Source of the DNA: Clostridia bacterium | GTDB lineage: Bacteria > Bacillota > Limnochordia > DTU080 > RSA5 | Assembly: GCA_002919235.1 (NCBI GenBank) | Contig: PKEX01000009.1 | Coordinates: 1-64,000 of the forward strand | DNA length: 64,000 nucleotides | Direction of reading: 5' to 3' | Part shown: in pieces, positions 17,510 to 25,997 of the stretch | Position numbering within the stretch: the stretch's first letter is position 1 | Layout: each line of letters starts with the position of its first letter | Position numbers and translations under genes: made by a program | Notes under the pieces: generated by a model | Databases searched by the model: none | Told to the model about the DNA's origin: nothing | Seen by the model: the letters and a program-made list of their open reading frames with translations, nothing else

Positions 17510-18502
17510 CTACTCGAGGAGGTGCCTGCCCCGTTCCAGCGCCTCGCGGAGCCGCTCCGCCTGGGTTTCGGGGGCCATGTCGGTGATGAACGTCCCCGCC
17601 CCGCTTTCGCAGCCCGCGAGGTACTTGAGCTTGTCCGCTGTCCGGTTGAGCGGGTAAAACTCCACGTGAAAGTGGGCGCCGGGATGCTCCCGGCCGTCGG
17701 TGGGCTTTTGGTGCATCACCATCATGTACGGCAGCCGGAACCCGAAAAGGTGGTCGTAGGCGATGCCCACCGTCTTGATGGCCCGGGCCAGGGAGAGCCG
17801 GTGGGCTGCGTCCATCTCGGCCAGCGACGGCACGTGCGCCCTGGCCGCGATGTGCACCTCGTACGGGTAGCGGGCAAAGAAGGGCACGTACGCGGAAAAC
17901 CGCGGGTCCTGCCAGAGCACCCGCGGGCCTCTCTCCTCCTCCGCCACGACGTCGCAGAGGAGGCACCGCCCTCGCTCGCGCCGGTGCGCCTCCGCCGCCT
18001 CCAGCTCCGCCCGGGGTATGGGAGGGATGTAGGGGAAGGCGTAGATCTGCCCGTGCGGGTGATGCAGCGTCACGCCCACGGCCTCGCCCCGGTTTTCAAA
18101 GATCAACACGTATTCCACCTCGTCCCGGGAGCCCAGGTCGACGTAGCGGTCCGTCCACACCTGGACCAGCCGTTCGATGTGGATCAAGGGCATCTCCGGC
18201 AGCGTCGCGGTGTGGTCTTGGGAATAGAGCACCACTTCGCAGACGCCCTTGGCCGGCCGGACGGGGTAGAGCTCCGAACCTTCGACGCCGGGCTCGGGCG
18301 GGTCCGGCCGGAACGAGGGGAATCGGTTTTCAAAGACGACGATCTCGTACTCGGAAGCCGGCACTTCGGTGGGGAAGGCCCCGGGTGCCGTCGGGCACAG
18401 CGGGCAGTACTCACGGGGCGGCTTGTAGGTGCGCTCCTGGCGGTGGGCGGCGGTCACCACCCACTGCCGGAGCAACGGATGCCAGCGCATCTCCGACATC
18501 AT
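17510..18502 (-). CDS. galT: galactose-1-phosphate uridylyltransferase
   Basis: A 330-residue HIT-superfamily GalT. It swaps UMP between UDP-glucose and galactose-1-phosphate through a uridylyl-histidine. The active-site LHHPHGQIYAFPYIP is near residue 150, and zinc-binding CPLCP near 35 and CLLC near 185 are present. Its ATG overlaps the stop of the preceding small ORF as ATGA, indicating translational coupling. Shorter than the E. coli enzyme (348) but normal for class I Gram-positive forms. Confidence 0.94.
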   Translation of the reverse strand: MMSEMRWHPLLRQWVVTAAHRQERTYKPPREYCPLCPTAPGAFPTEVPASEYEIVVFENRFPSFRPDPPEPGVEGSELYPVRPAKGVCEVVLYSQDHTATLPEMPLIHIERLVQVWTDRYVDLGSRDEVEYVLIFENRGEAVGVTLHHPHGQIYAFPYIPPIPRAELEAAEAHRRERGRCLLCDVVAEEERGPRVLWQDPRFSAYVPFFARYPYEVHIAARAHVPSLAEMDAAHRLSLARAIKTVGIAYDHLFGFRLPYMMVMHQKPTDGREHPGAHFHVEFYPLNRTADKLKYLAGCESGAGTFITDMAPETQAERLREALERGRHLLE

Positions 18503-18666
18503 GCACCGCCGCCTTTCTCGGGGACCGCGCGCCTTTCTGCCGGCTCCTTTCGCTCTTCCTCCGCCACCAGCTCCACCCGCTGGTCCAGCAGGGGCGGCAG
18601 CGGCCGGTCAAAGGCGTAGAAGATGAGACGGCGGCCGTCCTCCTTGCGGATCACCCGCTTTTTCAC
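18499..18666 (-). CDS. small conserved-looking protein coupled to galT
   Basis: A 55-codon ORF, missed as a short gene by the track (which gives a longer, unlikely start). It begins with GTG preceded by AGGGAGC at eight bases, encodes MKKRVIRKEDGRRLIFYAF followed by a charged glutamate/arginine tail, and its TGA overlaps the galT ATG. The first 25 residues look like a compact beta unit; no cysteines or membrane segment. The tight overlap argues that it is translated. Function unknown; a role in GalT expression or activity is only a guess. Confidence 0.6.
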   Translation of the reverse strand: MKKRVIRKEDGRRLIFYAFDRPLPPLLDQRVELVAEEERKEPAERRAVPEKGGGA

Positions 18667-18727
18667 CGTCGCGTCGCTCCCTATGAATGGATCTGGCGCC
18701 GGGCGCCTGCCACCGCCCGGGCATTCG

Positions 18728-19435
18728 TCACGGGCTGGGCGGCCCGGCGGGCTGCCCGGGGATGCTCCCGAGCCAGAAGGCCGAAAGGGCTGAGATGATG
18801 GGCTCATCGTAAAGGTACTCGCTCCGGATCAGCCCGACGCCCGGCGCGTAGTACTCCAGGCTCTCCACGCCTTCGTCGGGGATCACCCGCACCCGGATCA
18901 CGTTGCGGAAAGTCCCGGCGGGCGTCTCCAGCGTCTCGCCCACGCCTTCGATCCGGCGGGTCTCCCAGACGTAACGGTCATCGAGATCCCCCGGCCCATC
19001 ATCAGACCGCCGCACCCACGTGGGCGTCCGCCACTGGGCGCCCACCGCCAGGGGCTCCTGCAGGATCACCCGGCCGAGCTCGTCCGGGGCGTCCAGGTAG
19101 TCGGCCGTCTCCTCCTGCAGCTCCCCCGACATGGCCCGGAGCGTCACCCGGTCCGGCTCGATGTCGTACACCCATGCCACCACCGCGCCGCTGACGTGGA
19201 CGATCTGCGCCCGCTGGCCCCGCCGGTGCGTCGCGGTCCGGCGGTAGGCGGCGAACTCGTTGCCCCAGCCGTCGTACGTCCAGTTCATGCCCGGCTCCGC
19301 CGGAAAGAAGTCCGCGGCCACCAGCCGCGCCGCCGGCGCTTGCGGCTGCTTTGCCGCAGTGCATGCCCCGGCCACCAGCAGGGCGGCTGCCAAGAGGGCG
19401 GTCCACACGGCGCTTGCGCTTCGACGCACCGGCAC
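18728..19435 (-). CDS. putative lipoprotein
   Basis: A 235-residue secreted protein. The N-terminus has a basic start, a hydrophobic core and the lipobox VAGAC with the lipidated cysteine near residue 25. The mature part, from FFPAEPGMNWTYDGWGNEF, is a beta-rich domain ending LEYYAPGVGLIRSEYLYD, which resembles extracellular DUF-type domains that start with a 'W-Y' strand and end with the 'YYApGVGlV' motif. No catalytic residues are evident. It precedes the small ORF and the gal genes by 61 bases and may be cotranscribed with them. Confidence 0.75.
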   Translation of the reverse strand: MPVRRSASAVWTALLAAALLVAGACTAAKQPQAPAARLVAADFFPAEPGMNWTYDGWGNEFAAYRRTATHRRGQRAQIVHVSGAVVAWVYDIEPDRVTLRAMSGELQEETADYLDAPDELGRVILQEPLAVGAQWRTPTWVRRSDDGPGDLDDRYVWETRRIEGVGETLETPAGTFRNVIRVRVIPDEGVESLEYYAPGVGLIRSEYLYDEPIISALSAFWLGSIPGQPAGPPSP

Positions 19436-19507
19436 TCACCCGCCGATCGGTCTTGGCAATCTTGGTCCGGCCGCGCGGGCGGCGCGAAATCCCAAGCGCC
19501 CGTATGG

Positions 19508-19536
19508 GCTATACCCCCTTTCTACGCAAACGGCAA
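19508..19536 (-). promoter_or_regulatory. putative promoter of the lipoprotein/gal transcript
   Basis: TTGCCG, 17 bases, TATAGC on the minus strand, about 70 bases before the lipoprotein start. It overlaps the region just before the decayed Gfo/Idh fragment on the other strand. Confidence 0.45.
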
Positions 19537-19554
19537 GAGAATCCCTGCGTGCCG

Positions 19555-19789
19555 CGGCCGGCGGCCCGCAGGTTCCACGAGGCGCCTCTTTCGGGAGTTT
19601 TGCGAAAACCCCGAGGAATTCGCCTTCCCGGTCGTGAAGGATCACGTGCGCCTGATCGTTTCCGGGAGGTGGCACGAGTCCAGTCCCGGGGCCAGCGGCC
19701 TCGACGGCCTGAAGGCGATGGAAGTGGCGCTGGCGGCGTACGAATCGGCGCGGCGGGGGGCGCCGGTGCCGCTGCCGCTCGAGCCCTAG
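19555..19789 (+). pseudogene. C-terminal remnant of a Gfo/Idh/MocA-family oxidoreductase
   Basis: An open frame ending at a TAG encodes FREFCENPEEFAFPVVKDHVRLIVSGRWHESS and DGLKAMEVALAAYESARRGAPVPLPLEP. The last stretch is the characteristic C-terminal helix of Gfo/Idh/MocA dehydrogenases. The Rossmann domain and most of the protein are absent; upstream lies the lipoprotein gene on the other strand. I see no start codon with a ribosome-binding site. It is therefore the leftover of a deletion. Confidence 0.65.
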
Positions 19790-19804
19790 CCGGCTCCGCG
19801 CTCC

Positions 19805-21979
19805 TTACCGCTCCACGCCGGCCAGCTGGTTCATCTCCCGCTGGGCCATGACCAGCCGGTAGTAGATGCCCTGCTTCGCCAGGAGCTCGTCGTGGGTGCC
19901 CATCTCGGCGATGCGCCCCTGGTCCAGCACCACCAGCCGGTCGGCGTTGCGCAAGGTGGAGAGGCGGTGCGCGATGGCAAAGGTGGTGCGGTTCTTGATG
20001 AGCCGCGCCAGGGCCTGCTGGATCTGGTACTCCGTCTCGGTGTCCATGGACGCGGTGGCTTCGTCGAGGATCAGGATCTTCGGGTCGTGCAGGATGGCCC
20101 TCGCGATGGCGATCCGCTGCCTTTCCCCGCCGGAAAGCCGCTGGCCGCGCTCGCCCACCAGGGTGTCGTAGCCGTCGTTGAAGCGGATGATGAAGTCGTG
20201 GGCGTTGGCGATCTTGGCCGCCCGGATCACTTCTTCAGGGGTCGCGTCCGGCTTGGAGTAGGCGATGTTTTCGTAGATCGTCCCCGAAAAGAGAAACGTC
20301 TCCTGCAGTACCACGCCGATCTGCGAGCGGAAGCTCTCCTGCGCGATGTCCCGCAGGTCGACGCCGTCGATGAGGATCCGCCCTTCCTGCGGGTCGTAGA
20401 AGCGGGCGATCAAGTTGATCAGCGACGACTTGCCCGCACCCGAGTGGCCCACAAGCCCGATGGTCTCGCCCGGCCGCACCGTCAGGTTGATCCCCTTCAA
20501 CACCGGCTCGTGCGGCTTGTAGCCGAAGGTGACGTTCTCGATGACCACTTCGCCCTTGATGGTATGCCGGCGGGCCTTGGGCCGGTCTTTCACCGCGGGC
20601 TCTACGTCCAGCACTTCAAAGATGCGCTCGGCCGCCGTCATGGCCTCGGTGAACCAGCGGGGGAAGAAGCTGATGAACCGGAGCGGCCCATAGAGCATGG
20701 ATGCGTACTGGCTGAACTGGATCAGCTCGCCGAAGCCCATCCGTTCGCCCAGCACCAGGTGGCCGCCGTAGTAGAGCACGAGGAAGTTGCCGAGCCCCAA
20801 GAGGTAGCCCATAAAGGGGAACAGCGTGTTGAAGGTCTTTTCGTTGCGGGAGGTGATCCGGGCGTACTCCCAGGAGATGTCGATGAACCGCCGGGCCTCC
20901 CGCTCCTCCTGCCCGAAGGCCTTCACTACCCGGATCCCGCTCAGCACGTCCTGGAGCAGCGAATAGACCCGGTCTTCCGTGTGCCACTGGGCCGAGTACA
21001 TGCTCCAGATCTTCCTGCGGACGGCGCCCACGAGCACCGTCACGATAGGCGCCGGCACCAGCACCAAGGCCGCGAGCCGCCAGTTGTAGGCGAAGAGGAT
21101 GACAGTGATCCCGAGGAACGTGAGCCCTTCGGTGACGGCCATCGCGACGTGGTGCTGGAAAAAGTGCTGCACCCGGTTGGTGTCGCCGGTCACCCGGTTC
21201 ATCAGGTCGCCGGTCTTTCTCTGGCCGAACTCCAGCAGCGAAAAGGCCTGGAGCTTCTGGTACACCATCCCCCGGAGGTCCTTTGCCAGCCGGCCCGAGA
21301 GCGTCACGCTCACCCGGCCCCGGGCGACGAACAAGAGCTGGAGCAGCAGCTGGGTCCCGCCCAGCAGCGCCACGTACCGGGCGAGCGCCCTCATGTCGCC
21401 CGTGCCGCTTTCAAACACCTCTTCGATCATCAGGCGGGTGATCTGCGGCACGAAGAGGCGCACCCCTGCCAGGGCCAGCAGCAGGGCCACCGAGCCGACT
21501 AAGAGCCAAAGGTGCGGCTTGATAAAACCGAACATCCGGGCCAGCACCCGGAGCTTGTTGAGGCAGTGGGGGCAGACCCGGGACGCCGGGTCGGGGAACG
21601 GCCGGCCGCAGGTGGGACAGACGGCCCGTTCCGGCAGGTCCAGCACCGCCTCTTCGCCTTGGAGCCGCTTGTTGAGATAGCTGGCGGCCGCGGTGTACCG
21701 GGGCAGGTGGCTTGCGGTGAAGCGGGCGAGCAGGCGGTCTTCACCTTCGACCCGCGCTTCCAGGACCCCGCCGCCCACCATCTCGCGCGCTTCAAATTTC
21801 TCCACGGCGGCCAGCGGGATCTCCTCGACCACCCGCCCCTGCTCCAGCACCCGGACGGACGATGCGGTCACCACCACCGCGCCGCCGGCATAGCGGCCGT
21901 CCCGGGAAAGGTCCGTCTCCAGCCGGACCAGCTCGGGTTCGACGATTCGATCTTGCGCCTTTCTTGCCGCGAGGTTCAT
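19805..21979 (-). CDS. ABC exporter half-transporter with zinc-ribbon N-terminus (second of pair)
   Basis: A 724-residue type IV (exporter) ABC half-transporter. Residues 1-125 form a PH-like/YokE-like extension, and near residues 127-147 lies CPTCGRPFPDPASRVCPHC, a four-cysteine zinc ribbon. Six helices follow, then the ATPase: GHSGAGKSS, LSGGERQR, ILILDEATASMD and IAHRLST are all intact. The ORF track start is too long; the chosen ATG has GAGGAGACGGGC before it. It starts 19 bases after the DUF1854 gene and is a clear paralogue of the first ABC gene, so a heterodimer is likely. Cargo unknown. Confidence 0.88.
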   Translation of the reverse strand: MNLAARKAQDRIVEPELVRLETDLSRDGRYAGGAVVVTASSVRVLEQGRVVEEIPLAAVEKFEAREMVGGGVLEARVEGEDRLLARFTASHLPRYTAAASYLNKRLQGEEAVLDLPERAVCPTCGRPFPDPASRVCPHCLNKLRVLARMFGFIKPHLWLLVGSVALLLALAGVRLFVPQITRLMIEEVFESGTGDMRALARYVALLGGTQLLLQLLFVARGRVSVTLSGRLAKDLRGMVYQKLQAFSLLEFGQRKTGDLMNRVTGDTNRVQHFFQHHVAMAVTEGLTFLGITVILFAYNWRLAALVLVPAPIVTVLVGAVRRKIWSMYSAQWHTEDRVYSLLQDVLSGIRVVKAFGQEEREARRFIDISWEYARITSRNEKTFNTLFPFMGYLLGLGNFLVLYYGGHLVLGERMGFGELIQFSQYASMLYGPLRFISFFPRWFTEAMTAAERIFEVLDVEPAVKDRPKARRHTIKGEVVIENVTFGYKPHEPVLKGINLTVRPGETIGLVGHSGAGKSSLINLIARFYDPQEGRILIDGVDLRDIAQESFRSQIGVVLQETFLFSGTIYENIAYSKPDATPEEVIRAAKIANAHDFIIRFNDGYDTLVGERGQRLSGGERQRIAIARAILHDPKILILDEATASMDTETEYQIQQALARLIKNRTTFAIAHRLSTLRNADRLVVLDQGRIAEMGTHDELLAKQGIYYRLVMAQREMNQLAGVER

Positions 21980-21998
21980 GCCCGTCTCCTCGGTTTCG

Positions 21999-22526
21999 TC
22001 AGAACAGATCTTCAAGATACCGGCGGCTCCTCGGGTCGAGCTGCCCGGTGTCGGGGATCTCGTACCGGTTGCCGTCCAGGTCGATGATGAGCACGTGCTC
22101 CGGGGAGAGCCGCACCACGTTGTGCTGGACCTCCCGGACGGTAAACCGGCGGGGGCCCGCGTCGGTCTCCACGGTCCAGTACCAGTAGCCAAACTCTTCT
22201 TTCACGCTCTCGATGCGCCGGATCACCGGCGTGAAGTAGCGCCGCTCCAGCTCCCGCTCGAGCAGCCGGACCGTGGCCTCGTCAAAGGCCCGCAGGTCTT
22301 TGATCATCCCGATCTCGTTGCCGTCCATGTCCCGGACGGAGATGTACTGGTCCGGGTACGAGAAGGGAAACGCCCGGTAGAGCGCCACCCGGGGATACGT
22401 CTCACCCTCTCCGATGGTGAGCCGCACAAACCCGCCCGGCGTCTCGCTGAAGCGGGCCGTGGCCGGATCGAGGTACCGTATGTCGACGTAGTCCGAAAGC
22501 CCGTGGTTCTTGGTTTCGTCCTGCAT
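21999..22526 (-). CDS. DUF1854 domain protein between two ABC exporter genes
   Basis: A 175-residue soluble protein. Segments such as VDIRYLDPATARFSETPGGFVRL, RAFPFSYPDQYISVRDMDGNEIGMIKDL, ERRYFTPVIRRIESVKEEFGYWYWTVETDAGPRRFTVRE and LIIDLDGNRYEIPD are the DUF1854 signature. That domain is otherwise known next to or fused with ABC transporter subunits, and a ligand- or transporter-binding role has been proposed. Here it is transcribed between the two half-transporters (99 bases after the first, 19 before the second). ATG is preceded by GGTGCGAGG. Confidence 0.88.
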   Translation of the reverse strand: MQDETKNHGLSDYVDIRYLDPATARFSETPGGFVRLTIGEGETYPRVALYRAFPFSYPDQYISVRDMDGNEIGMIKDLRAFDEATVRLLERELERRYFTPVIRRIESVKEEFGYWYWTVETDAGPRRFTVREVQHNVVRLSPEHVLIIDLDGNRYEIPDTGQLDPRSRRYLEDLF

Positions 22527-22625
22527 CCTCGCACCGTCCTGGTGTGAATGGTGGCTGGCCGGCCGCGCAAGGGCCCCAAGGCCCGGCGCAGCTGGCCCCG
22601 CTCCGCCCCGCAGACTGCCTCGCGG

Positions 22626-24899
22626 TCACCCCGCGATGCCCCGGATGGCCAGCGCCTCCTTCTGCTTTTCCCGCAGCCGGTAGTAGACGCCCTGCAGCGC
22701 CTCCAGCTCCTCGTGGGTGCCCATCTCCACCACTTCGCCCTTTTCGATCACGATGAGCCGGTCCGCGTCCCGCAGCGTCGAGAGCCGGTGGGCGATGGCG
22801 ATGGTGGTGCGGCCCTGGACGAGCCGCTTCAGAGCCTCCTGGATCTGCCGCTCCGTCTCGGTGTCCAGGGAGGCTGTGGCCTCGTCGAGGATGAGGATCC
22901 GCGGGTTGTGGAGGATCGCCCGGGCGATGGAGATCCGCTGCTTTTCGCCGCCCGAAAGGTCCTGCCCGTGGGCGCCGATCACCGTCTCGTAGCCGTCGGG
23001 CAGCTTGATGATGAAATCGTGCGCGTTGGCCGCCTTGGCGGCCCGGATGATCTCCTCCATCGTCGCGTCGGGCCGGCCGTAGGCGATGTTCTCCGCGATG
23101 GTGCCCCGGAAGAGAAACGTCTCCTGCGGCACGATGCCGATCTGGGCGCGCAGGTCGGCGATGGCCAGGTCCCTCACGTCCACGCCGTCGATCTTCACGG
23201 CGCCTCGCTGCACGTCGTAAAACCGGCAGATGACGTTGGTGATGGTGGACTTGCCGGCGCCCGAATGGCCCACGAGGCCGATCATCTCGCCGGGCTTCAC
23301 GTGAAAGCTCACGTTCTTGAGCACCGGCCGGTTGGGCTCGTACTCAAACGTCACGTCGCTGAGCTCAATCTCGCCCCGCATAGGCCGGAGCCTCACCGGA
23401 TCGGGCCTTTCCGCCACCTGCGGCACCGTGTCCAGGATCTCAAAGATCCGGTGGGCCGAGTTCATGGCCGACGTCCACCAGTCGACGATGTGAGTCATGA
23501 ACTCCAGCGGCCCGTAGAGCATGCCCAGGTAGTAGACGAACGTCATCAGCGTTCCAAAGCTCAGGCTGCCCTCCAGGGCCTGCCAGCCGCCGAAGCTCCA
23601 GACGATGAGGCCGCCCGCCTGCATCAGGAGCCCCACCATGGGAAAGAGCGTCGACGTGTAGTAGCCGGTCTGGAGCGAGACGCCGTAGACGATCTCGTTG
23701 CGCCGGGAGAAGCGCTGGATCTCCTCCCGCTCCTTGCCGAAGGCCTTCACCACCCGGATGCCGGTCAAGGCGTCGTTGATGGTGGCGTTGAGCCCCCGGG
23801 TCGCCCTCCAGCGGCGGGTGAAGAGCCGCCACAGCCGGGGAAACGCCTTCTTGAGCACGAGGACGATGAGCGGCACCGGGATCAGGACCAGGAGCGCCAG
23901 CCGCCAGCTCAAAAGGAGCATCGCGATGATGATCCCGATGATCTGGAGCAGGTTGACGATGAAATACGGCACGCCGTCGTGGAAGAAGTACTGCAGGTGG
24001 CTCGCGTCCGAATGGACCCGGGTCATGAGGCCGCCGGTCTGCTTGTTGGTGAAAAAGCCCATCGAAAGCCGCTGCAGCGCCGCGAAGACCCGCGCCTTCA
24101 CCCCCGCCACCACGTGGGCGGTGACGTGGGCGTTGATCCGGGCGTGCAGGATGCTGACGCCGATGGAGGCCAGCGAAAAGGCGGCCATCACCAGGATCAC
24201 TTCGAGGATCCGGCCCTCGTAGCGGCCTCCCGGTGTGAGCACTTCGTCGAACAGGATGCGGCCGTTGATGTAGGGCGAGATCAGGCTCAGCAAGGAGCCG
24301 ATGATCATCAGCACGATGACCGCGGCCACGTGGGCCTTGTACTCGCCGAAGAAGGAGAGGACGCGCCAGGTGAGGGCCCGCCGGTCCATGCAGTGGGGGC
24401 AGATGGCCCGGTCGGGATTGGGGTAGAGGCGCCCGCAGCGGGGACAGAACGGCTCGGGCCGCCCGTCGGTGTAGTCTTCCTCCCGCACCTCTTCGCCCTT
24501 GCGCACCTTCTCCGCGATCCGGGCGAAAATGCCGAACGCCCGGGCGCGGGAGTTGGTGAACTGGCAGAGCCGCCGGGCCTCGCCCCGGACCGTGGCCACC
24601 AGGAAGCCGTTACCCACCAGGTGCTCGGTGGTCACTTCGTCGACGCCGGCCAGCGGGATGCGCTCGACCTGCTCCTCCCGGGGGCAGGCCTGCGAGCCGC
24701 CCTTCTCGGGCGGCCGGGAACCGGTCCCGGGGCTCCAGACGACAAAGAGGTCGCTCGCGGTCAGCGCGATCCAGACTTCACCGTAGCGGCCGCCCGCATC
24801 AAGATCGCCTGCCACAACAGCGATCAGGTCGCTCTCGTTGGCGCCGGCACGCTGCAGCACGTCGATGATGGATCTAGGAGGTGTATCGAGACCCTTCAT
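22626..24899 (-). CDS. ABC exporter half-transporter with zinc-ribbon N-terminus (first of pair)
   Basis: A 757-residue exporter half-transporter. The N-terminal 150 residues have a PH-like fold pattern (LIAVVAGDLDAGGRYGEVWIALTASDLFVVW) and then CPRCGRLYPNPDRAICPHC, the same zinc ribbon as its partner. Six transmembrane helices are followed by GHSGAGKST, LSGGEKQR, RILILDEATASLD and IAHRLST, so the ATPase is predicted competent. It is the first gene of the leftward ABC-DUF1854-ABC operon. ATG at 24899. Cargo cannot be read from sequence. Confidence 0.9.
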   Translation of the reverse strand: MKGLDTPPRSIIDVLQRAGANESDLIAVVAGDLDAGGRYGEVWIALTASDLFVVWSPGTGSRPPEKGGSQACPREEQVERIPLAGVDEVTTEHLVGNGFLVATVRGEARRLCQFTNSRARAFGIFARIAEKVRKGEEVREEDYTDGRPEPFCPRCGRLYPNPDRAICPHCMDRRALTWRVLSFFGEYKAHVAAVIVLMIIGSLLSLISPYINGRILFDEVLTPGGRYEGRILEVILVMAAFSLASIGVSILHARINAHVTAHVVAGVKARVFAALQRLSMGFFTNKQTGGLMTRVHSDASHLQYFFHDGVPYFIVNLLQIIGIIIAMLLLSWRLALLVLIPVPLIVLVLKKAFPRLWRLFTRRWRATRGLNATINDALTGIRVVKAFGKEREEIQRFSRRNEIVYGVSLQTGYYTSTLFPMVGLLMQAGGLIVWSFGGWQALEGSLSFGTLMTFVYYLGMLYGPLEFMTHIVDWWTSAMNSAHRIFEILDTVPQVAERPDPVRLRPMRGEIELSDVTFEYEPNRPVLKNVSFHVKPGEMIGLVGHSGAGKSTITNVICRFYDVQRGAVKIDGVDVRDLAIADLRAQIGIVPQETFLFRGTIAENIAYGRPDATMEEIIRAAKAANAHDFIIKLPDGYETVIGAHGQDLSGGEKQRISIARAILHNPRILILDEATASLDTETERQIQEALKRLVQGRTTIAIAHRLSTLRDADRLIVIEKGEVVEMGTHEELEALQGVYYRLREKQKEALAIRGIAG

Positions 24900-25359
24900 G
24901 GGGGCCAGCAGCCCTTTCCTGATCTGCCGTTGTGCTCAAGCGATCCCTAGGAGATTCCTCGGCCACTCTCCGGCGATCCCTGAGCGACTTTTACACAAAC
25001 CCCTAAGCGATTCCAGCAATGCCTGCCTCTACCTGTGATTTCTTCTCCGGGCTAGCCGGTTTGTCCTGCGCTGGGGCAAGGCGGGTGGGAAAGTGCGCGC
25101 CCAGCCATACCTCCGGCGGCGACGAACATTGCACGTGGGTCCAGCCGCCTCCGGGTGGACGGCCAGTTCCTCACGTGTCAAAGGACACTGACTCGTCCAA
25201 CGCGGATCCGAATGTCTGTTTCATAGCAGAAATCACGTCGCTTCCCTTGTATGCCAAGAAGTGTCAGTTGAGAAGGCTTACAAGTCGAGGTATGGAATAA
25301 ATTCTCAGTGTCGTTCGCTATTTCCGAAACCCGAGGGCCGATCGTCGGAGGGCAGCAAC
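24900..25359. other. AT-richer non-coding region between the ABC operon and the lipoprotein remnant
   Basis: No convincing gene. It should hold the promoter of the leftward ABC operon. Three imperfect copies of a GCGATCCCT-like word occur near 24938-25016. On the plus strand TTGAGA, 17 bases, TATGGA near 25268-25296 could drive the lipoprotein remnant. Base composition falls well below that of the neighbouring genes. Confidence 0.4.
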
Positions 25360-25700
25360 GTGAGACTTAGATATATGGGGCTTTCATTGCACTTCTTGTC
25401 GTCCTCTCAGGGTGTAGCCCCGCCAGCAATTCGGACAGAGCATCTCGAATCGCGACAGTACAGGTTCAGAAGTTCCTCAACGCTTTCAGAACAGGAGATG
25501 TATCGGAAGCCATCCGCGTCGTAGGCCCGGAAGTGGATGTGGAATATGGCGACAAGCATGTCGATCGAATTTTTCCCAGCGAAGGGGCATTATCCCGCGA
25601 GAAGTTCCAGAAGGCTCTTGACTCCGTATTTTACGACAATGACTCCTTTCAAGTGTCCCTATACATTTACACTATCGACAGCACCATTGTCGCGGACTGA
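25360..25700 (+). pseudogene. frameshifted small lipoprotein, absent from the ORF track
   Basis: GTG with GGAGG eight bases upstream opens VRLRYMG; after a run of four G at 25377-25380 the frame shifts and continues AFIALLVVLSGCSPASNS, a textbook lipoprotein signal with lipobox LSGC. The next 90 residues, QVQKFLNAFRTGDVSEAIRVVGPEVDVEYG and onward, look like the start of an NTF2-like lipoprotein domain and end at TGA. One extra G would restore a continuous 114-residue frame. The stop falls exactly where the neighbouring scrambled fragment begins, so the C-terminus may also be lost. Composition is AT-richer than its surroundings. A base-calling error in the G run is the alternative. Confidence 0.65.
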
Positions 25701-25997
25701 CGAAGACGGCGGATTCATCGCGGCGGCGCGCGAGGCCACCGGCGGCGAGGGTGTGGACGCCGTGTTGGACACTCCCGGGCCCACCGCCTCCACCACGCCG
25801 GAGACGTCGTAGCCGAGCACCACCGGGGCGCTCACCCGCGCGCCCCCGCCGAACTGCCGCAGCTTCGCGTCGACGGGGTTGGTGCCCGCGCAGACCACCC
25901 GTACCAGGAGTTCGCCCGGCCCCGGCTCGGGCCGTTCGATTTCCTTTAGCTCCAGCACATCGGGACCGCCAAAGCGCTCCACCACCACCGCACGCAC
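25701..25997 (-). pseudogene. rearranged remnant of a zinc-type quinone oxidoreductase
   Basis: The minus strand starts at a GTG with GGAGGTG upstream and encodes VRAVVVERFGGPDVLELKEIERPEPGPGELLVRV through GYDVSGVVEAVGPGVS, the GroES-like N-terminus of an NADPH:quinone reductase. Homology then stops. The adjacent plus strand (25702-25775) encodes IAAAREATGGEGVDAVLDTPG, which matches the cofactor-domain region of the same family in the opposite orientation. So a piece from the second half has been inverted against the first 70 residues. Not functional. Confidence 0.65.

Noticed and set aside
25537-25812. 91-residue plus-strand ORF as a gene
   Set aside because: It joins an alternate frame of the lipoprotein remnant to the inverted oxidoreductase fragment; no ribosome-binding site.
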